NCBI GenBank assembly: GCA_017555905.1
Contig: JAFZFP010000018.1
Location: 56,738-120,737 of the forward strand
Direction of reading: 5' to 3'
DNA: 64,000 bases
Origin: Alistipes sp.
GTDB lineage: Bacteria > Bacteroidota > Bacteroidia > Bacteroidales > Rikenellaceae
Positions 36,916 to 45,761 of the stretch are shown here, piece by piece. The notes under the pieces are model-generated. The model saw only the letters and a program-made list of their open reading frames with translations, was not told the DNA's origin and did no database searches. Both the position numbers and the translations under genes were made by a program. Each line of letters opens with the position of its first letter. The first letter of the stretch is position 1.

Positions 36916-37500
36916 TTAAAATGCCACAACTGGAGCAACCTCAGCACCCTCCTGAGCCTCGAACATCTCCATCTTCTCGAAACCAAACATCGAAGCGATA
37001 AGGTTGGTTGGGAAACGACGAATAGAGGCATTGAAATCACGCACCTGCTGGTTGTACTCCCTACGCTCGGTAGAGATACGATTCTCCGTACCCTCGAGTT
37101 GTTTCTGCAAATCCATAAAGTTCTGATTTGCCTTTAGGTCGGGATAACTCTCCGAGATAGCGATAAGGCGACCAATAGCCGAACCTACCTCATTCTGCAT
37201 CTTTGTCCACTCGGCCATCTGCTCTGGAGTAGCGGTCGTAGGGTCGATATTCAATGAGGTAGACTTAGCACGTGCCTCGGTCACTGCCATCAAGGTCTGC
37301 TCCTCGTGAGTAGCATAGCCCTTCACCGTAGCAACAAGGTTAGGAATAAGGTCAGCACGACGTTGGTAAACGGTCTCTACATTTGCCCACGCCTCCGACA
37401 CCTTCTCCTGCTTAGTTACCAACCCATTGTATGAGACAACTGCCCATACGACAACCACAGCGACAACGCCAAGGATAATCCACAAAGTTTTGTTTTTCAT
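36916..37500 (-). CDS. LemA family protein
   Basis: 194 residues. One N-terminal membrane helix (about 5-24) and a long four-helix coil with the family signature LIPNLVATVKGYATHEEQTL and FNASIRRFPTNLIASMFGF. LemA proteins are anchored in the inner membrane. Their function is poorly known, but they are repeatedly paired with TPM-domain proteins, as here (34 bases downstream of one). Confidence 0.95.
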   Translation of the reverse strand: MKNKTLWIILGVVAVVVVWAVVSYNGLVTKQEKVSEAWANVETVYQRRADLIPNLVATVKGYATHEEQTLMAVTEARAKSTSLNIDPTTATPEQMAEWTKMQNEVGSAIGRLIAISESYPDLKANQNFMDLQKQLEGTENRISTERREYNQQVRDFNASIRRFPTNLIASMFGFEKMEMFEAQEGAEVAPVVAF

Positions 37501-37534
37501 AGTTTTATGTTTTTAGTTAATATCTCTATTTATT

Positions 37535-38476
37535 CTACCAACTTGAGCCAGAGCCTCCGCCTCCGAAACTTCCTCCGCCGAAGCCGCCTCCGCCGAAGCC
37601 GCCTCCGCCAAAGCCACCACCACGGTAGCCTCCGCCCATAGGAAAGAGCCAGATGCCTCTGCCACCATTACCACCATTTCTATCATTATGGTCATCACCA
37701 TTACGACGACGAACGTGATCCTTATTGCAGTGGTCACAGTGGAGTTTTTCGACTATAATCGTACTCTGCCCCATCTGCATACGTTCGGTGCTAACAACCC
37801 TCAACGTATGGTGCTTGCAATAGGGACACTTATTCTTTTGATACTGATTTACAAGTATTAAGATGATTGGCAATACGACCATCACCAACACCATCATAAG
37901 GGCCAATATCATCGCCTCCGTATCGGCCTCATCCTCATTCGAGGCACGTGGCAACTCTCCGCCCGAGAGAACCTCGTCGATAGCACGCATACCCTCTACC
38001 ATACCCTTTGCATAGTCACCAGCCCTAAAGTATGGCACCATATACTCCTGCTGTATGCGGTAGCAAAGCACATCGGGCAACACGCCCTCAAGGCCATAGC
38101 CCGTATGGAAGCGTATCTCACGCATATCCTCGACGAACAGAATACCCAGTCCGTTGTCGAGTTCTTCGTCTCCAACGCCCCACCCCTTGAAAAGTTCTTG
38201 TGAGAAGCCCAGCATATCTTGAGGATAGATATCCTTCAAAACGACAATAGCAACCTCGGCAATACCTCTCTCTTTAAGCGAAAGAGACAACGAGTCGAGC
38301 GTAGCAACAGCATCGCTCGGCAGGATAGCATCGGGATTCGAAACGAAACGCTCCCTATTTATTAGTTGTACATTCTCGACTTCCTCAACTTTATAGCCTC
38401 TCGCCCCTACCTCGAAAACCACCGAGAGGAGCATCGCCACCACCAAGGAGAGTCGTAGCATTTTTAGACCTTTCAT
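37535..38476 (-). CDS. TPM-domain membrane protein (YgcG family)
   Basis: 313 residues. A signal peptide (about 1-25) precedes a TPM domain (about 40-165; GLGILFVEDMREIRFHTGYGLEG and the acidic loop that binds Ca2+ in relatives). A membrane helix (about 190-212) is followed by a CxxC-CxxC pair (CPYCKHHTL and CDHCNKDH) that may bind zinc, and a Gly/Phe-rich tail. TPM proteins assist membrane-protein quality control in some systems; the exact role is unknown. Paired with lemA. The start could be the first or the sixth codon. Confidence 0.85.
   Translation of the reverse strand: MKGLKMLRLSLVVAMLLSVVFEVGARGYKVEEVENVQLINRERFVSNPDAILPSDAVATLDSLSLSLKERGIAEVAIVVLKDIYPQDMLGFSQELFKGWGVGDEELDNGLGILFVEDMREIRFHTGYGLEGVLPDVLCYRIQQEYMVPYFRAGDYAKGMVEGMRAIDEVLSGGELPRASNEDEADTEAMILALMMVLVMVVLPIILILVNQYQKNKCPYCKHHTLRVVSTERMQMGQSTIIVEKLHCDHCNKDHVRRRNGDDHNDRNGGNGGRGIWLFPMGGGYRGGGFGGGGFGGGGFGGGSFGGGGSGSSW
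37544..37626 (-). repeat. Imperfect DNA repeat encoding the Gly-rich tail of the TPM protein
   Basis: Tandem near-copies of a 15-base unit encoding GGGFG, giving (GGGGF)n and ending in Gly/Ser. It is a coding minisatellite, prone to copy-number change. Confidence 0.85.
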
Positions 38477-38480
38477 ATAT

Positions 38481-38525
38481 AATAAAATACGGGTGATGCC
38501 GATTTATTGTTTCAGCCCCACCCGT
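38481..38525 (-). terminator. Probable terminator after adk
   Basis: Minus strand: a 7-bp stem (ACGGGTG with CACCCGT), a 23-base loop and an AT-rich tail. Weak, so read-through into the TPM gene is possible. Confidence 0.5.
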
Positions 38526-38547
38526 AATATCACATTTTTTTTATTTT

Positions 38548-39120
38548 CTATCGCTTAGAGTCGATAACCTCAGCCAATCGGCCAAAGACCTCATCCATAG
38601 TACCCAAGCCATCAACCTCGGCATACTTGTTCTGCTTGGTGTAGTGGTCAGCAACGATAGCCGTCTGCTGGCGATAGATCTCAATGCGGTTGCGGATGAC
38701 ATCCTCCGAACTATCGTCGGCACGACCAGAGTCCTTACCACGAAGAAGGATACGCTTTACCAACTCCTCCTCAGGAACATCCATATAGATCATTACATCG
38801 ACCTTAGAGTCCATCTCCTTAAGCAACGTATCGAAGATCTCGGCCTGGGCCGTTGTGCGAGGGAAACCATCAAAGATGCAACCCTTATCGTTGTGAGTGC
38901 GCATATAGTCGCGTACCATCTCAACTACGATAGAATCGGGAGCAAGTTCACCACGAGAGATATAACCCTCCATACTCTTACCAAGTTCAGTACCACGCTT
39001 AATCTCCGAGCGAATAACCTCACCTGTCGATATATGATACAAATCGTAGTGCTCAGCCAAACGAGCAGCCTGTGTACCCTTACCACAACCTGGAGCACCG
39101 AAAAGTATAATATTTAACAT
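38548..39120 (-). CDS. adk: Adenylate kinase
   Basis: 190 residues with the short LID form. The P-loop is GAPGCGKGTQAARL (residues 7-20), DGFPRTTAQAE lies near 82, and the short lid and R-rich motif is RGKDSGRADD. It interconverts ATP + AMP and 2 ADP. It lies divergent from thiL. Confidence 0.97.
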   Translation of the reverse strand: MLNIILFGAPGCGKGTQAARLAEHYDLYHISTGEVIRSEIKRGTELGKSMEGYISRGELAPDSIVVEMVRDYMRTHNDKGCIFDGFPRTTAQAEIFDTLLKEMDSKVDVMIYMDVPEEELVKRILLRGKDSGRADDSSEDVIRNRIEIYRQQTAIVADHYTKQNKYAEVDGLGTMDEVFGRLAEVIDSKR

Positions 39121-39177
39121 ATCTTATTTAAGTTTTACGTTATCTATTTTTAATAGTTGCTTTAAAAAAATTTGACG

Positions 39178-39208
39178 CAAAGATATATTTTTTTTTGCAA
39201 TTCTCCAA
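39178..39208 (-). promoter_or_regulatory. Promoter of adk
   Basis: Minus strand: TATCTTTG at 39185-39178 with TTGG at the -33 spacing (19 bp), close to consensus. Confidence 0.6.
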
Positions 39209-39269
39209 TCAAAACGATACTTTTGCAAAAAATTTAGAAAATATTTAAAACATCTCATATTTTATTCCG

Positions 39270-40298
39270 ATGGAGAAGAAAAATAGCACGGAAATCGCCA
39301 CTCTTGGTGAGTTTGGCCTAATTGATCGTCTCACCTCAAAACTTAAGAGACGAAACGACAGCACGCTTTTGGCTTCGGGAGATGATGCAGCAGTCATTGA
39401 CCTCGGCGACGAGTTGCTATTGCTAACTACGGATATGATGACCGAGGGCATCGATTTCGACCTTAGTTACTTCCCACTCAAGCACCTCGGCTACAAGGCT
39501 ATCGTGCGTGGTGTAAACGACATCTTGGCGATGAATGGTCGCCCTGAGCAGGTCGTAGTGGCACTCGGTATCTCTGCAAAAATCTCGGTAGAGGCTCTTG
39601 ACGCGCTCTATGAGGGTATGGAGCAGGCGTGCAAGGAGTTGGGCGTAGATATCGTGGGTGGTGATACCACCGCCTCGATGAATGGTTTGGTGATAACAAT
39701 CTCGGCTACGGGACGTGTCAAGCGCGAAGAGATCGCCTATCGTTCGGGTGCTAAGGAGCACGACCTCATCTGCATCACCTCGAACCTCGGTGGCGCATAT
39801 ATGGGCCTCCATCTCTTGGAGCGAGAGAAGCGCGTATTGAAAGATATCGAGAATCCAGAACCTAAGTTCCAGGGATATGAGTACCTCCTTGAGCGCTACC
39901 TCAAGCCACGCGCTCGCACAAATGTCTTAGAGGCTCTACGCGAGGAGGGCATAAAGCCTACTTCGATGATTGACCTCTCGGATGGTTTGGCTTCGGACCT
40001 CCGACAGATTTGTCGCTCGTCGAAGTGTGGCGCACGCATCTACCTCGAGCGCATACCTATCGCTCGTCAGACATCGGAACTCGCAGAAGAGATGCACATC
40101 GACCCCGTTATCGCTGCACTCAATGGTGGCGAGGACCACGAATTACTCTTCACCGTACCTTTGGAGATGCAGGAGAAGGTGATGAAACTGGGATTAGTAG
40201 ACGTCATCGGCCACATCACTCGCGAGGAGTCGGGCGTGATACTTGTTACTCCTGATGGCGAGGGCATTGCCCTTAAGGCTCAGGCATTTGACCGATAG
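39270..40298 (+). CDS. thiL: Thiamine-monophosphate kinase
   Basis: 342 residues, in the PurM-like ATP-grasp superfamily. It phosphorylates TMP to TPP, the active cofactor. Motifs are ASGDDAAVIDLG near residue 34, LLTTDMMTEGIDFD near 51, NDILAMNG near 85, and GGDTTAS. The C-terminal part has SDGLASDLRQI and GGEDHELLF, typical for ThiL. No other thiamine genes are nearby. A strong terminator follows. Confidence 0.96.
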   Translation: MEKKNSTEIATLGEFGLIDRLTSKLKRRNDSTLLASGDDAAVIDLGDELLLLTTDMMTEGIDFDLSYFPLKHLGYKAIVRGVNDILAMNGRPEQVVVALGISAKISVEALDALYEGMEQACKELGVDIVGGDTTASMNGLVITISATGRVKREEIAYRSGAKEHDLICITSNLGGAYMGLHLLEREKRVLKDIENPEPKFQGYEYLLERYLKPRARTNVLEALREEGIKPTSMIDLSDGLASDLRQICRSSKCGARIYLERIPIARQTSELAEEMHIDPVIAALNGGEDHELLFTVPLEMQEKVMKLGLVDVIGHITREESGVILVTPDGEGIALKAQAFDR

Positions 40299-40321
40299 AC
40301 TACCAACGACATATCGATACA

Positions 40322-40355
40322 AAATAGGCTGTTAGGTTATCCCAACAGCCTATTT
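40322..40355. terminator. Bidirectional terminator between thiL and the DUF4837 gene
   Basis: A perfect 12-bp stem (AAATAGGCTGTT with AACAGCCTATTT) between convergent genes. Confidence 0.88.
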
Positions 40356-40373
40356 CTTTATATCTCTTCCAAT

Positions 40374-41372
40374 CTACTTTGTTGTATAAATCAGATGCTC
40401 CAACTCCCTAAGCAGATTACGCTGTGGATCTTCTGGAGCATACAAAGCAAAGATTACTACGAGGGCCTCTGAGGTATTCTCGTCGATGGTCGTATAGCCT
40501 ACGAATGGGCCACCCATAAAGTCGTTGGCAACCTCCCACCAGCCACGCACCTCAAACCAATTGCGACCATTAATATTGATATCGGGGGTAAATGACATCG
40601 AAGATGGCTCGTTAGAGAGTCGCATATAGGACCCTTGAGCGCCCTTGCTTGAAATTGTAGCAAGTTTCTGGTCTATAGCGCCCATAACTGAGAGGGCCTG
40701 CATATCAGCGGGAAGTGTGGTGTCGCAAGGGGTCTTAAAGGCAAAGATATACTGAGCGCGTGCGGGATAGTCGCGTATATACCACAACAACTCCTTATCT
40801 GCGGTATTAGCCTTATAGAAGTGTGCCGGGATAATCATCTCTAGGCCCGTATGCTCCTTGAAGTCGGCCATCAGCAACTCGGCTGGATTTACCGAATAGT
40901 ATCTATTACTCTTATTACGCTCACCCTTCTCGAACTCATTACGCAAGGCCTGATCAGCATCCTCAAAGAAGGAGATAGCAGATGGCACACTCGGAGCCGT
41001 AACCGTAACCACGGTCTGAGGGCGCGCATAGATATTCTTTGACACGGCGTATGTTGCCTCATCGACCGTAGGATTGATGCTCACCACAAAGAGGTTAGGG
41101 TATTTTCTATCGATATCCGAAGCATTGCGCGGAGCAACTTGCTTCACTATATTGAAGTAGCCCTGGGGGCGTGTGAGACCTGGGGCAGACTCCTCCAACA
41201 AATCGCACACGGCATACGACAAGTCGCCACGCCAAGACTCATCGTCGCAGATAACCACAACATCGTAGGCTTCACCCGCAGTTGTCTTCTCAGGAATACT
41301 ATTTCTTACGGTACAACCGCTACTCAACGCCACTGCAACAAGTGCGATAAAGGTGAGGATTCTATTTTTCAT
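40374..41372 (-). CDS. DUF4837-family lipoprotein
   Basis: 332 residues with a lipoprotein signal (LVAVALSSGC; lipobox Cys about residue 20). The body, with YDVVVICDDESW, NLFVVSINP and the ending GWWEVANDFMGGPFVGYT, matches DUF4837, a Bacteroidota family of unknown function. Expected to be anchored to the inner or outer membrane. Transcribed alone from its own consensus promoter. Confidence 0.82.
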   Translation of the reverse strand: MKNRILTFIALVAVALSSGCTVRNSIPEKTTAGEAYDVVVICDDESWRGDLSYAVCDLLEESAPGLTRPQGYFNIVKQVAPRNASDIDRKYPNLFVVSINPTVDEATYAVSKNIYARPQTVVTVTAPSVPSAISFFEDADQALRNEFEKGERNKSNRYYSVNPAELLMADFKEHTGLEMIIPAHFYKANTADKELLWYIRDYPARAQYIFAFKTPCDTTLPADMQALSVMGAIDQKLATISSKGAQGSYMRLSNEPSSMSFTPDININGRNWFEVRGWWEVANDFMGGPFVGYTTIDENTSEALVVIFALYAPEDPQRNLLRELEHLIYTTK

Positions 41373-41434
41373 ACTCTAAAACAATTTATTGGTTCAACCA
41401 CAAATAGCGAGCAAAAAGCGTGTCGCTATATATA

Positions 41435-41465
41435 CAAAGGTAGTCATAGTTTTTCGATTTACAAA
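41435..41465 (-). promoter_or_regulatory. Consensus promoter of the DUF4837 gene
   Basis: Minus strand: TTTG at 41465-41462 and TACCTTTG at 41442-41435 with an exact 19-bp spacer. Confidence 0.8.
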
Positions 41466-41482
41466 AAAATAAGTTACTTTTG
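41451..41482 (+). promoter_or_regulatory. Promoter of the NodB-type deacetylase/ubiX pair
   Basis: TACTTTTG at 41475-41482, with TTTC near the -33 spacing. It overlaps the oppositely oriented DUF4837 promoter. Confidence 0.55.
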
Positions 41483-41514
41483 CATCAACGATTGACTTTT
41501 GATAGATTAAGCGG

Positions 41515-42123
41515 ATGAGAATAAGACCAGGCATATTGCTACAGTGGCTCTTTCCGAATGTGGTATGGAGTATCGAGGATAACGAGGGTATCTACCTCAC
41601 CTTCGACGATGGCCCTACGCCAGGCGTTACGGAGTGGATACTCCAGACCTTAGAGCGCTACGACGCCAAAGCCACATTCTTCGTGCTGGGAAAGAACGTA
41701 GAGATGTATCCCGACCTATACCAGATGATACTAAACAAGGGACACAAGATTGGCAACCACACCTACTCCCACCAGAAGGGTTGGGGTATGCCTCTTGATA
41801 GATATATTGAGGATGTGGATCTGGCTGGCGATATGCTTCATACCGACCTCTTCCGCCCACCCTACGCACGTATCACTCGAACTCAGTTGCGCCAAATAGC
41901 ACAACGCTACCGTGTGGTGATGTGGAATGTACTATCGCGAGACTACAACCGCCAACTATCGCCAAAGGCTTGTCTCAGAGGCACTATAAAGGGGTTGCGT
42001 GGTGGCGACATAATCTCGTTACACGACAGCGACAAATCGTTCCGTAATACCAGTTATGTATTGCCTATACTCTTGCGTAAGGCACACGAATTGGGGTTGA
42101 AATGTAAAATTTTGGAGTTGTAG
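41515..42123 (+). CDS. Polysaccharide deacetylase family protein (NodB domain)
   Basis: 202 residues. NodB motifs: catalytic base and metal Asp in LTFDDGPT (about 28-35), metal His pair in GNHTYSH (about 80-86), RPPYA (about 115-119), and LHDSDK near 170. Removes acetyl groups from GlcNAc-type sugars in peptidoglycan or polysaccharide. No convincing signal peptide is seen (N-terminus MRIRPGILLQWLF is short), so it may act in the cytoplasm or be non-classically located. Two bases separate it from ubiX, so they are probably cotranscribed. Confidence 0.9.
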   Translation: MRIRPGILLQWLFPNVVWSIEDNEGIYLTFDDGPTPGVTEWILQTLERYDAKATFFVLGKNVEMYPDLYQMILNKGHKIGNHTYSHQKGWGMPLDRYIEDVDLAGDMLHTDLFRPPYARITRTQLRQIAQRYRVVMWNVLSRDYNRQLSPKACLRGTIKGLRGGDIISLHDSDKSFRNTSYVLPILLRKAHELGLKCKILEL

Positions 42124-42125
42124 CG

Positions 42126-42674
42126 ATGAAGATAGTTGTAGCAATAACAGGGGCCAGTGGTGCCATTTATGCTCGCCAATGCTTGGAACTTCTACTTAGC
42201 AATAAGGAGGTTGAGAGATTGGGCGTAATCCTAAGCAAGCACGCACCCGATGTCATTAAGGCTGAGGGCATTACACTTCCCGAAGATGAGCGAATCACAT
42301 ATTTCGACAACGACGATATGTGGGCCTCGGCAGCCAGTGGCTCGGCTAAATGGGATGCTATGCTCGTTGTACCAGCATCGATGGGCACGGTTGCACGTTT
42401 GGCTACGGGAGTTTCGCAGACACTAATTGAGCGTGCGGCAGATGTGATGCTTAAGGAGCGCAGGCGCGTGGTTGTGGTCGTTAGAGAGGCCCCCTACTCT
42501 CTAATTCACCTTCGCAATATGACAACTCTAACCGAAGCAGGAGCGATAATATTTCCTGCATCCCCCTCATTCTACTTCGGCACAACGACGATAGAGGAGT
42601 TGTGTATGGAACTCTCACGAAGGATTGTTGGTATGTTGGGAGTGGAGATAGCGCATCGCCAATGGGGCGAATAG
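42126..42674 (+). CDS. ubiX: UbiX-like flavin prenyltransferase
   Basis: 182 residues with the flavoprotein fold. Signatures: VAITGASGAIYARQCLELL near the start, LVVPASMGTVARLATGVS in the middle, and REAPYSLIHLRNM near residue 120. The family joins dimethylallyl phosphate to FMN to give prenyl-FMN, the cofactor of UbiD-type decarboxylases. No ubiD is in the window. The next gene, convergent and 8 bases away, encodes a riboflavin kinase that makes FMN. Confidence 0.92.
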   Translation: MKIVVAITGASGAIYARQCLELLLSNKEVERLGVILSKHAPDVIKAEGITLPEDERITYFDNDDMWASAASGSAKWDAMLVVPASMGTVARLATGVSQTLIERAADVMLKERRRVVVVVREAPYSLIHLRNMTTLTEAGAIIFPASPSFYFGTTTIEELCMELSRRIVGMLGVEIAHRQWGE

Positions 42675-42682
42675 TTGTGTGC

Positions 42683-43039
42683 CTACATAGTTCGTATATA
42701 GTGATAATCCTTGGCTAACTGCTCCTTAAGGTCGGTGATAGAGGAGAAGCGTTTCTCATCGCGAATCTTCTCTATTAGGCGCACAACAAGACGACGACCA
42801 TAGAGGTCGCCAGAGAAATCTATGACGTGAGTCTCAAGAAGCAACTCCTTGCCCCCGACAGATGGGCGCACACCCACATTGGACATAGCACGATAGCAAA
42901 CTCCATCGATAACTACTTCCGACACATAGACTCCACGCTCTATATTTGGATAACCCTCAAGGGTCATATTTGCGGTAGGAAAGCCTAATGCACGACCTAT
43001 CTTACGGCCGTGAACGACCTCTGCCTCAATCTCAATCAT
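42683..43039 (-). CDS. Stand-alone riboflavin kinase domain
   Basis: 118 residues corresponding only to the C-terminal flavokinase half of the usual ~310-residue bifunctional RibF. Signatures are HGRKIGRALGFPTANM and ERGVYVSEV; the former holds the GxPTAN nucleotide-binding motif, and the catalytic Glu is likely the one in ELLLETHVIDF. It should turn riboflavin into FMN with ATP. The FAD synthetase half is not present nearby. Its ATG lies two bases after the previous stop (TAG-TG-ATG), which suggests translational coupling with the AI-2E-type gene. A GTG at 43042 is an alternative start. Confidence 0.85.
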   Translation of the reverse strand: MIEIEAEVVHGRKIGRALGFPTANMTLEGYPNIERGVYVSEVVIDGVCYRAMSNVGVRPSVGGKELLLETHVIDFSGDLYGRRLVVRLIEKIRDEKRFSSITDLKEQLAKDYHYIRTM

Positions 43040-43041
43040 CA

Positions 43042-44142
43042 CTACTTAGTCATTTGACTTGTTAATTTCCTAACTAAACTATACTCCGAGAAGAACTCAC
43101 GGGCAAAGACGCGCAAAATGGTGTAGAGTGGAATTGCCAAGAGCATACCCCACACACCTGCGACATAACCCGCTATGGAGATACACAAGAATATCTCCAA
43201 AGGGTGAGCCTGCACACGCTCGGAATAGATGGTCGGCTGTATAATAAAGTCGTCAATGAGTTTCACGACCGCAATCGTTGAGCAGAGAATTAGGGCCGTA
43301 TGTAATATATTGCCATCGATGGGTGATATGATAGCAACACACAACGACAAGAAACTGCCGATAACAGGGCCAGCGTATGGTATGACATTGAACACACCGA
43401 TAAGCAAGCCAACAATAAGGGCATCGCTACTCTTCATACCAAAGAGGAGCATCGCCACCGAAATAACCACTATAAGCAACAGACTCTCAACCATAAGACC
43501 GCCAAAATAGCGAGACAAAAGTGCTGTGATAGAGTCCAACGCATTGAATACGTTAGTATGATACTTATCTGGGAAGAAGACCGCAACAAGGCGGTAGAAG
43601 AGACCATCCTCCTTCATAAAGTAGAAGGTGATGAACGACACCGAGAAGAAGGCTATGGCGGCACTCTTAATCACTGAAGCCACACTCGAGAAGGTCTTCA
43701 CATAGTCTACGTCTACAAGACCCAGCATAAAGTTCTTGAAGGCATCACCCACATCGTTAAACTCCAACGAGAATGTGCGCTGAAGCATAACACGCAGGTT
43801 ACTTATCGAGGACTCTATAACTGTGGTCACGCCATCCCAATCCATAACCGCCAACTCGTGGATCTTGCCAAAGAGCAATGGAATGAAGAGTGAGCAGAGG
43901 AGACCTACGACCACCCACATAACAACAAGGGTGATGGCCGAGGCTATAGTGCGCGACATAGTGCGGTTGAAGAGGCGAATGCGCAACAACCTAACCACCA
44001 AAGGACGGCCTACGAGCGATAGGATTGCAGCCAAGATAATGTACAACACTATCTGCCACAAATACCATATAAGGCCCAAGACCAAACCAATGAGGGCAAT
44101 AGATATTACACCTTTGATGATCCTCTCCACGTTCATCCTCAA
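43042..44142 (-). CDS. AI-2E family transporter (PerM-like)
   Basis: 366 residues with about eight membrane helices in the layout of the family: two near the N-terminus (20-55 and 65-90), a soluble stretch to 145, and the conserved GLMVESLLLIVVISV and NVIPYAGPVIGSF, then FIIQPTIYSERVQAHPLEI. Members export small molecules or act as Na+/H+ antiporters; the substrate is not known here. It sits 8 bases after psd. Confidence 0.88.
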   Translation of the reverse strand: MRMNVERIIKGVISIALIGLVLGLIWYLWQIVLYIILAAILSLVGRPLVVRLLRIRLFNRTMSRTIASAITLVVMWVVVGLLCSLFIPLLFGKIHELAVMDWDGVTTVIESSISNLRVMLQRTFSLEFNDVGDAFKNFMLGLVDVDYVKTFSSVASVIKSAAIAFFSVSFITFYFMKEDGLFYRLVAVFFPDKYHTNVFNALDSITALLSRYFGGLMVESLLLIVVISVAMLLFGMKSSDALIVGLLIGVFNVIPYAGPVIGSFLSLCVAIISPIDGNILHTALILCSTIAVVKLIDDFIIQPTIYSERVQAHPLEIFLCISIAGYVAGVWGMLLAIPLYTILRVFAREFFSEYSLVRKLTSQMTK

Positions 44143-44150
44143 CTCCTTTG

Positions 44151-44819
44151 TTAGTTGTTACGCTTGAGGCGTGCGATAGGGGTCTGCGAGCCGATGACAG
44201 GGTCACCAATCTCAACAAACAACTCAGCATCCTTAGGGATAAGCAAATCGACACGTGAGCCGAACTTGATGAAGCCCAACACGCTATTCTGGTCTACCTT
44301 ATCGCCTGGCTTGACGTAGTTTACGATGCGACGTGCCACGAAACCAGCGATCTGGCGGATAAGAACCTTGCAACCGCTAGTATGACGCACAACGGTAGTG
44401 GTACGCTCATTCTCGGTAGACGACTTAGGGTGCCAAGCCACAAGGAAACGGCCGTGGTGGTGCTTGAAATACTCTACCTCACCAGGGACTGGCATCCAAT
44501 TGACGTGTACGTTGGTAACCGACATAAAGATAGAGATCTGAAGCATTGGACCACTTATATACTCGTCGGCCTCGACAACCTCCGTAACAACGACACGGCC
44601 ATCGCAAGGCGAGAATATCAACTCCTCATCGTGAATCTGGACACGTCGTGGTTCACGGAAGAAGGCCGCAACGAAGAACCAGAAGATGAGCAAAAATATA
44701 GACATAAACCACATTATGGCGCTTGGCGTATCCAAAAAGAGGTAAACAAGCAACCATATCGAAAGACATAAAAGGCCTGTAATGCCAATGATGATATATC
44801 CCTCTTTGTTAATCTTCAT
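44151..44819 (-). CDS. psd: Phosphatidylserine decarboxylase (short, Psd-A type)
   Basis: 222 residues, the small form. Two membrane helices lie at the N-terminus (about 10-52). The self-cleavage site that makes the pyruvoyl cofactor lies in FGSRVDLLIPKD near residue 190 (Gly-Ser). MSVTNVHVNWMPVPGEVEY is typical of the family. It makes phosphatidylethanolamine from phosphatidylserine. Gene order cdsA-psd places phospholipid synthesis in one operon; the serine transferase (pssA) is not in this window. Confidence 0.93.
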   Translation of the reverse strand: MKINKEGYIIIGITGLLCLSIWLLVYLFLDTPSAIMWFMSIFLLIFWFFVAAFFREPRRVQIHDEELIFSPCDGRVVVTEVVEADEYISGPMLQISIFMSVTNVHVNWMPVPGEVEYFKHHHGRFLVAWHPKSSTENERTTTVVRHTSGCKVLIRQIAGFVARRIVNYVKPGDKVDQNSVLGFIKFGSRVDLLIPKDAELFVEIGDPVIGSQTPIARLKRNN

Positions 44820-44847
44820 AATGTATAGTATTTAGGTTAGTATTCGA

Positions 44848-45735
44848 TTATAAGTTTGCTACTACAATAACTACAACGAGGTAGATAAATGCGAAGGGGG
44901 CAGAAAGAATCAACGCATCGAAGCGGTCGAGGATGCCACCGTGGCCAGGCAAAATATTGCCTGAGTCCTTGACACCTGCGTCACGCTTAAACATTGACTC
45001 CACCAAGTCGCCTACGACACTCGACAACGACACTACAACAGAGAGGCCAAGCCATACTCCGAGGTTGCCACCCACGACCAAGGCACCCACAGCACCCATA
45101 GCCATAGCACCTATGACTCCTCCAAAGAAACCCTCCCACGACTTCTTAGGCGAGAGACGCTCACACATCTTATGACGACCAAGGGTGATGCCCACAAGGT
45201 AGGCAAAAACATCATTACCCCAGACGATAAAGAGGTAGAAGAGGAAGATCAATGGATTCCACTCCAAAGCGCCACCACCCATATAGGCAAGGAGCAATGG
45301 CACATAGAACATCAACGACAGAGGCAAAGCCACATAGACGATACCAGTAACCGTAGATGCGATGTTAAGCGTAGGATTCTCCTTATTGCGGAAGACCTCG
45401 GCCACGAATATCAAGGCAAAGCCCAACAACGCCACAAGGGCTGAAACCATAAGCATAGTATTCACTAACTCCGATTCGCAAGGCTTCATAGCACGAAAGC
45501 CAAGGTGGCAACTTGTGGCAAAGAGCGACAACGAGGTGATGATGCCAAGTATTTGCTGAGGGTTAGCCCCCTTAGCCTTAGCCAACGTATAGAACTCCTC
45601 AACACCGATGGCTATAATCACCAACAGTAGTGATGAAAAACCCTTGAGGCCGATAAATGATGTAGCCACAACAATTGCCAACAATACGGCACCACTCAAT
45701 GTTCTAACTATCAGGTTACGAAGTTTATCACTCAT
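44848..45735 (-). CDS. cdsA: Phosphatidate cytidylyltransferase (CDP-diacylglycerol synthase)
   Basis: 295 residues with about eight membrane helices. The C-terminal signature, GDLVESMFKRDAGVKDSG and then PGHGGILDRFD, is diagnostic for CdsA. It makes CDP-diacylglycerol, the precursor of all membrane phospholipids. Between ftsH (26 bases upstream) and psd (28 bases downstream). Confidence 0.97.
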   Translation of the reverse strand: MSDKLRNLIVRTLSGAVLLAIVVATSFIGLKGFSSLLLVIIAIGVEEFYTLAKAKGANPQQILGIITSLSLFATSCHLGFRAMKPCESELVNTMLMVSALVALLGFALIFVAEVFRNKENPTLNIASTVTGIVYVALPLSLMFYVPLLLAYMGGGALEWNPLIFLFYLFIVWGNDVFAYLVGITLGRHKMCERLSPKKSWEGFFGGVIGAMAMGAVGALVVGGNLGVWLGLSVVVSLSSVVGDLVESMFKRDAGVKDSGNILPGHGGILDRFDALILSAPFAFIYLVVVIVVANL

Positions 45736-45761
45736 ACTCGTTATCCTCCCGCTCTATTTTA

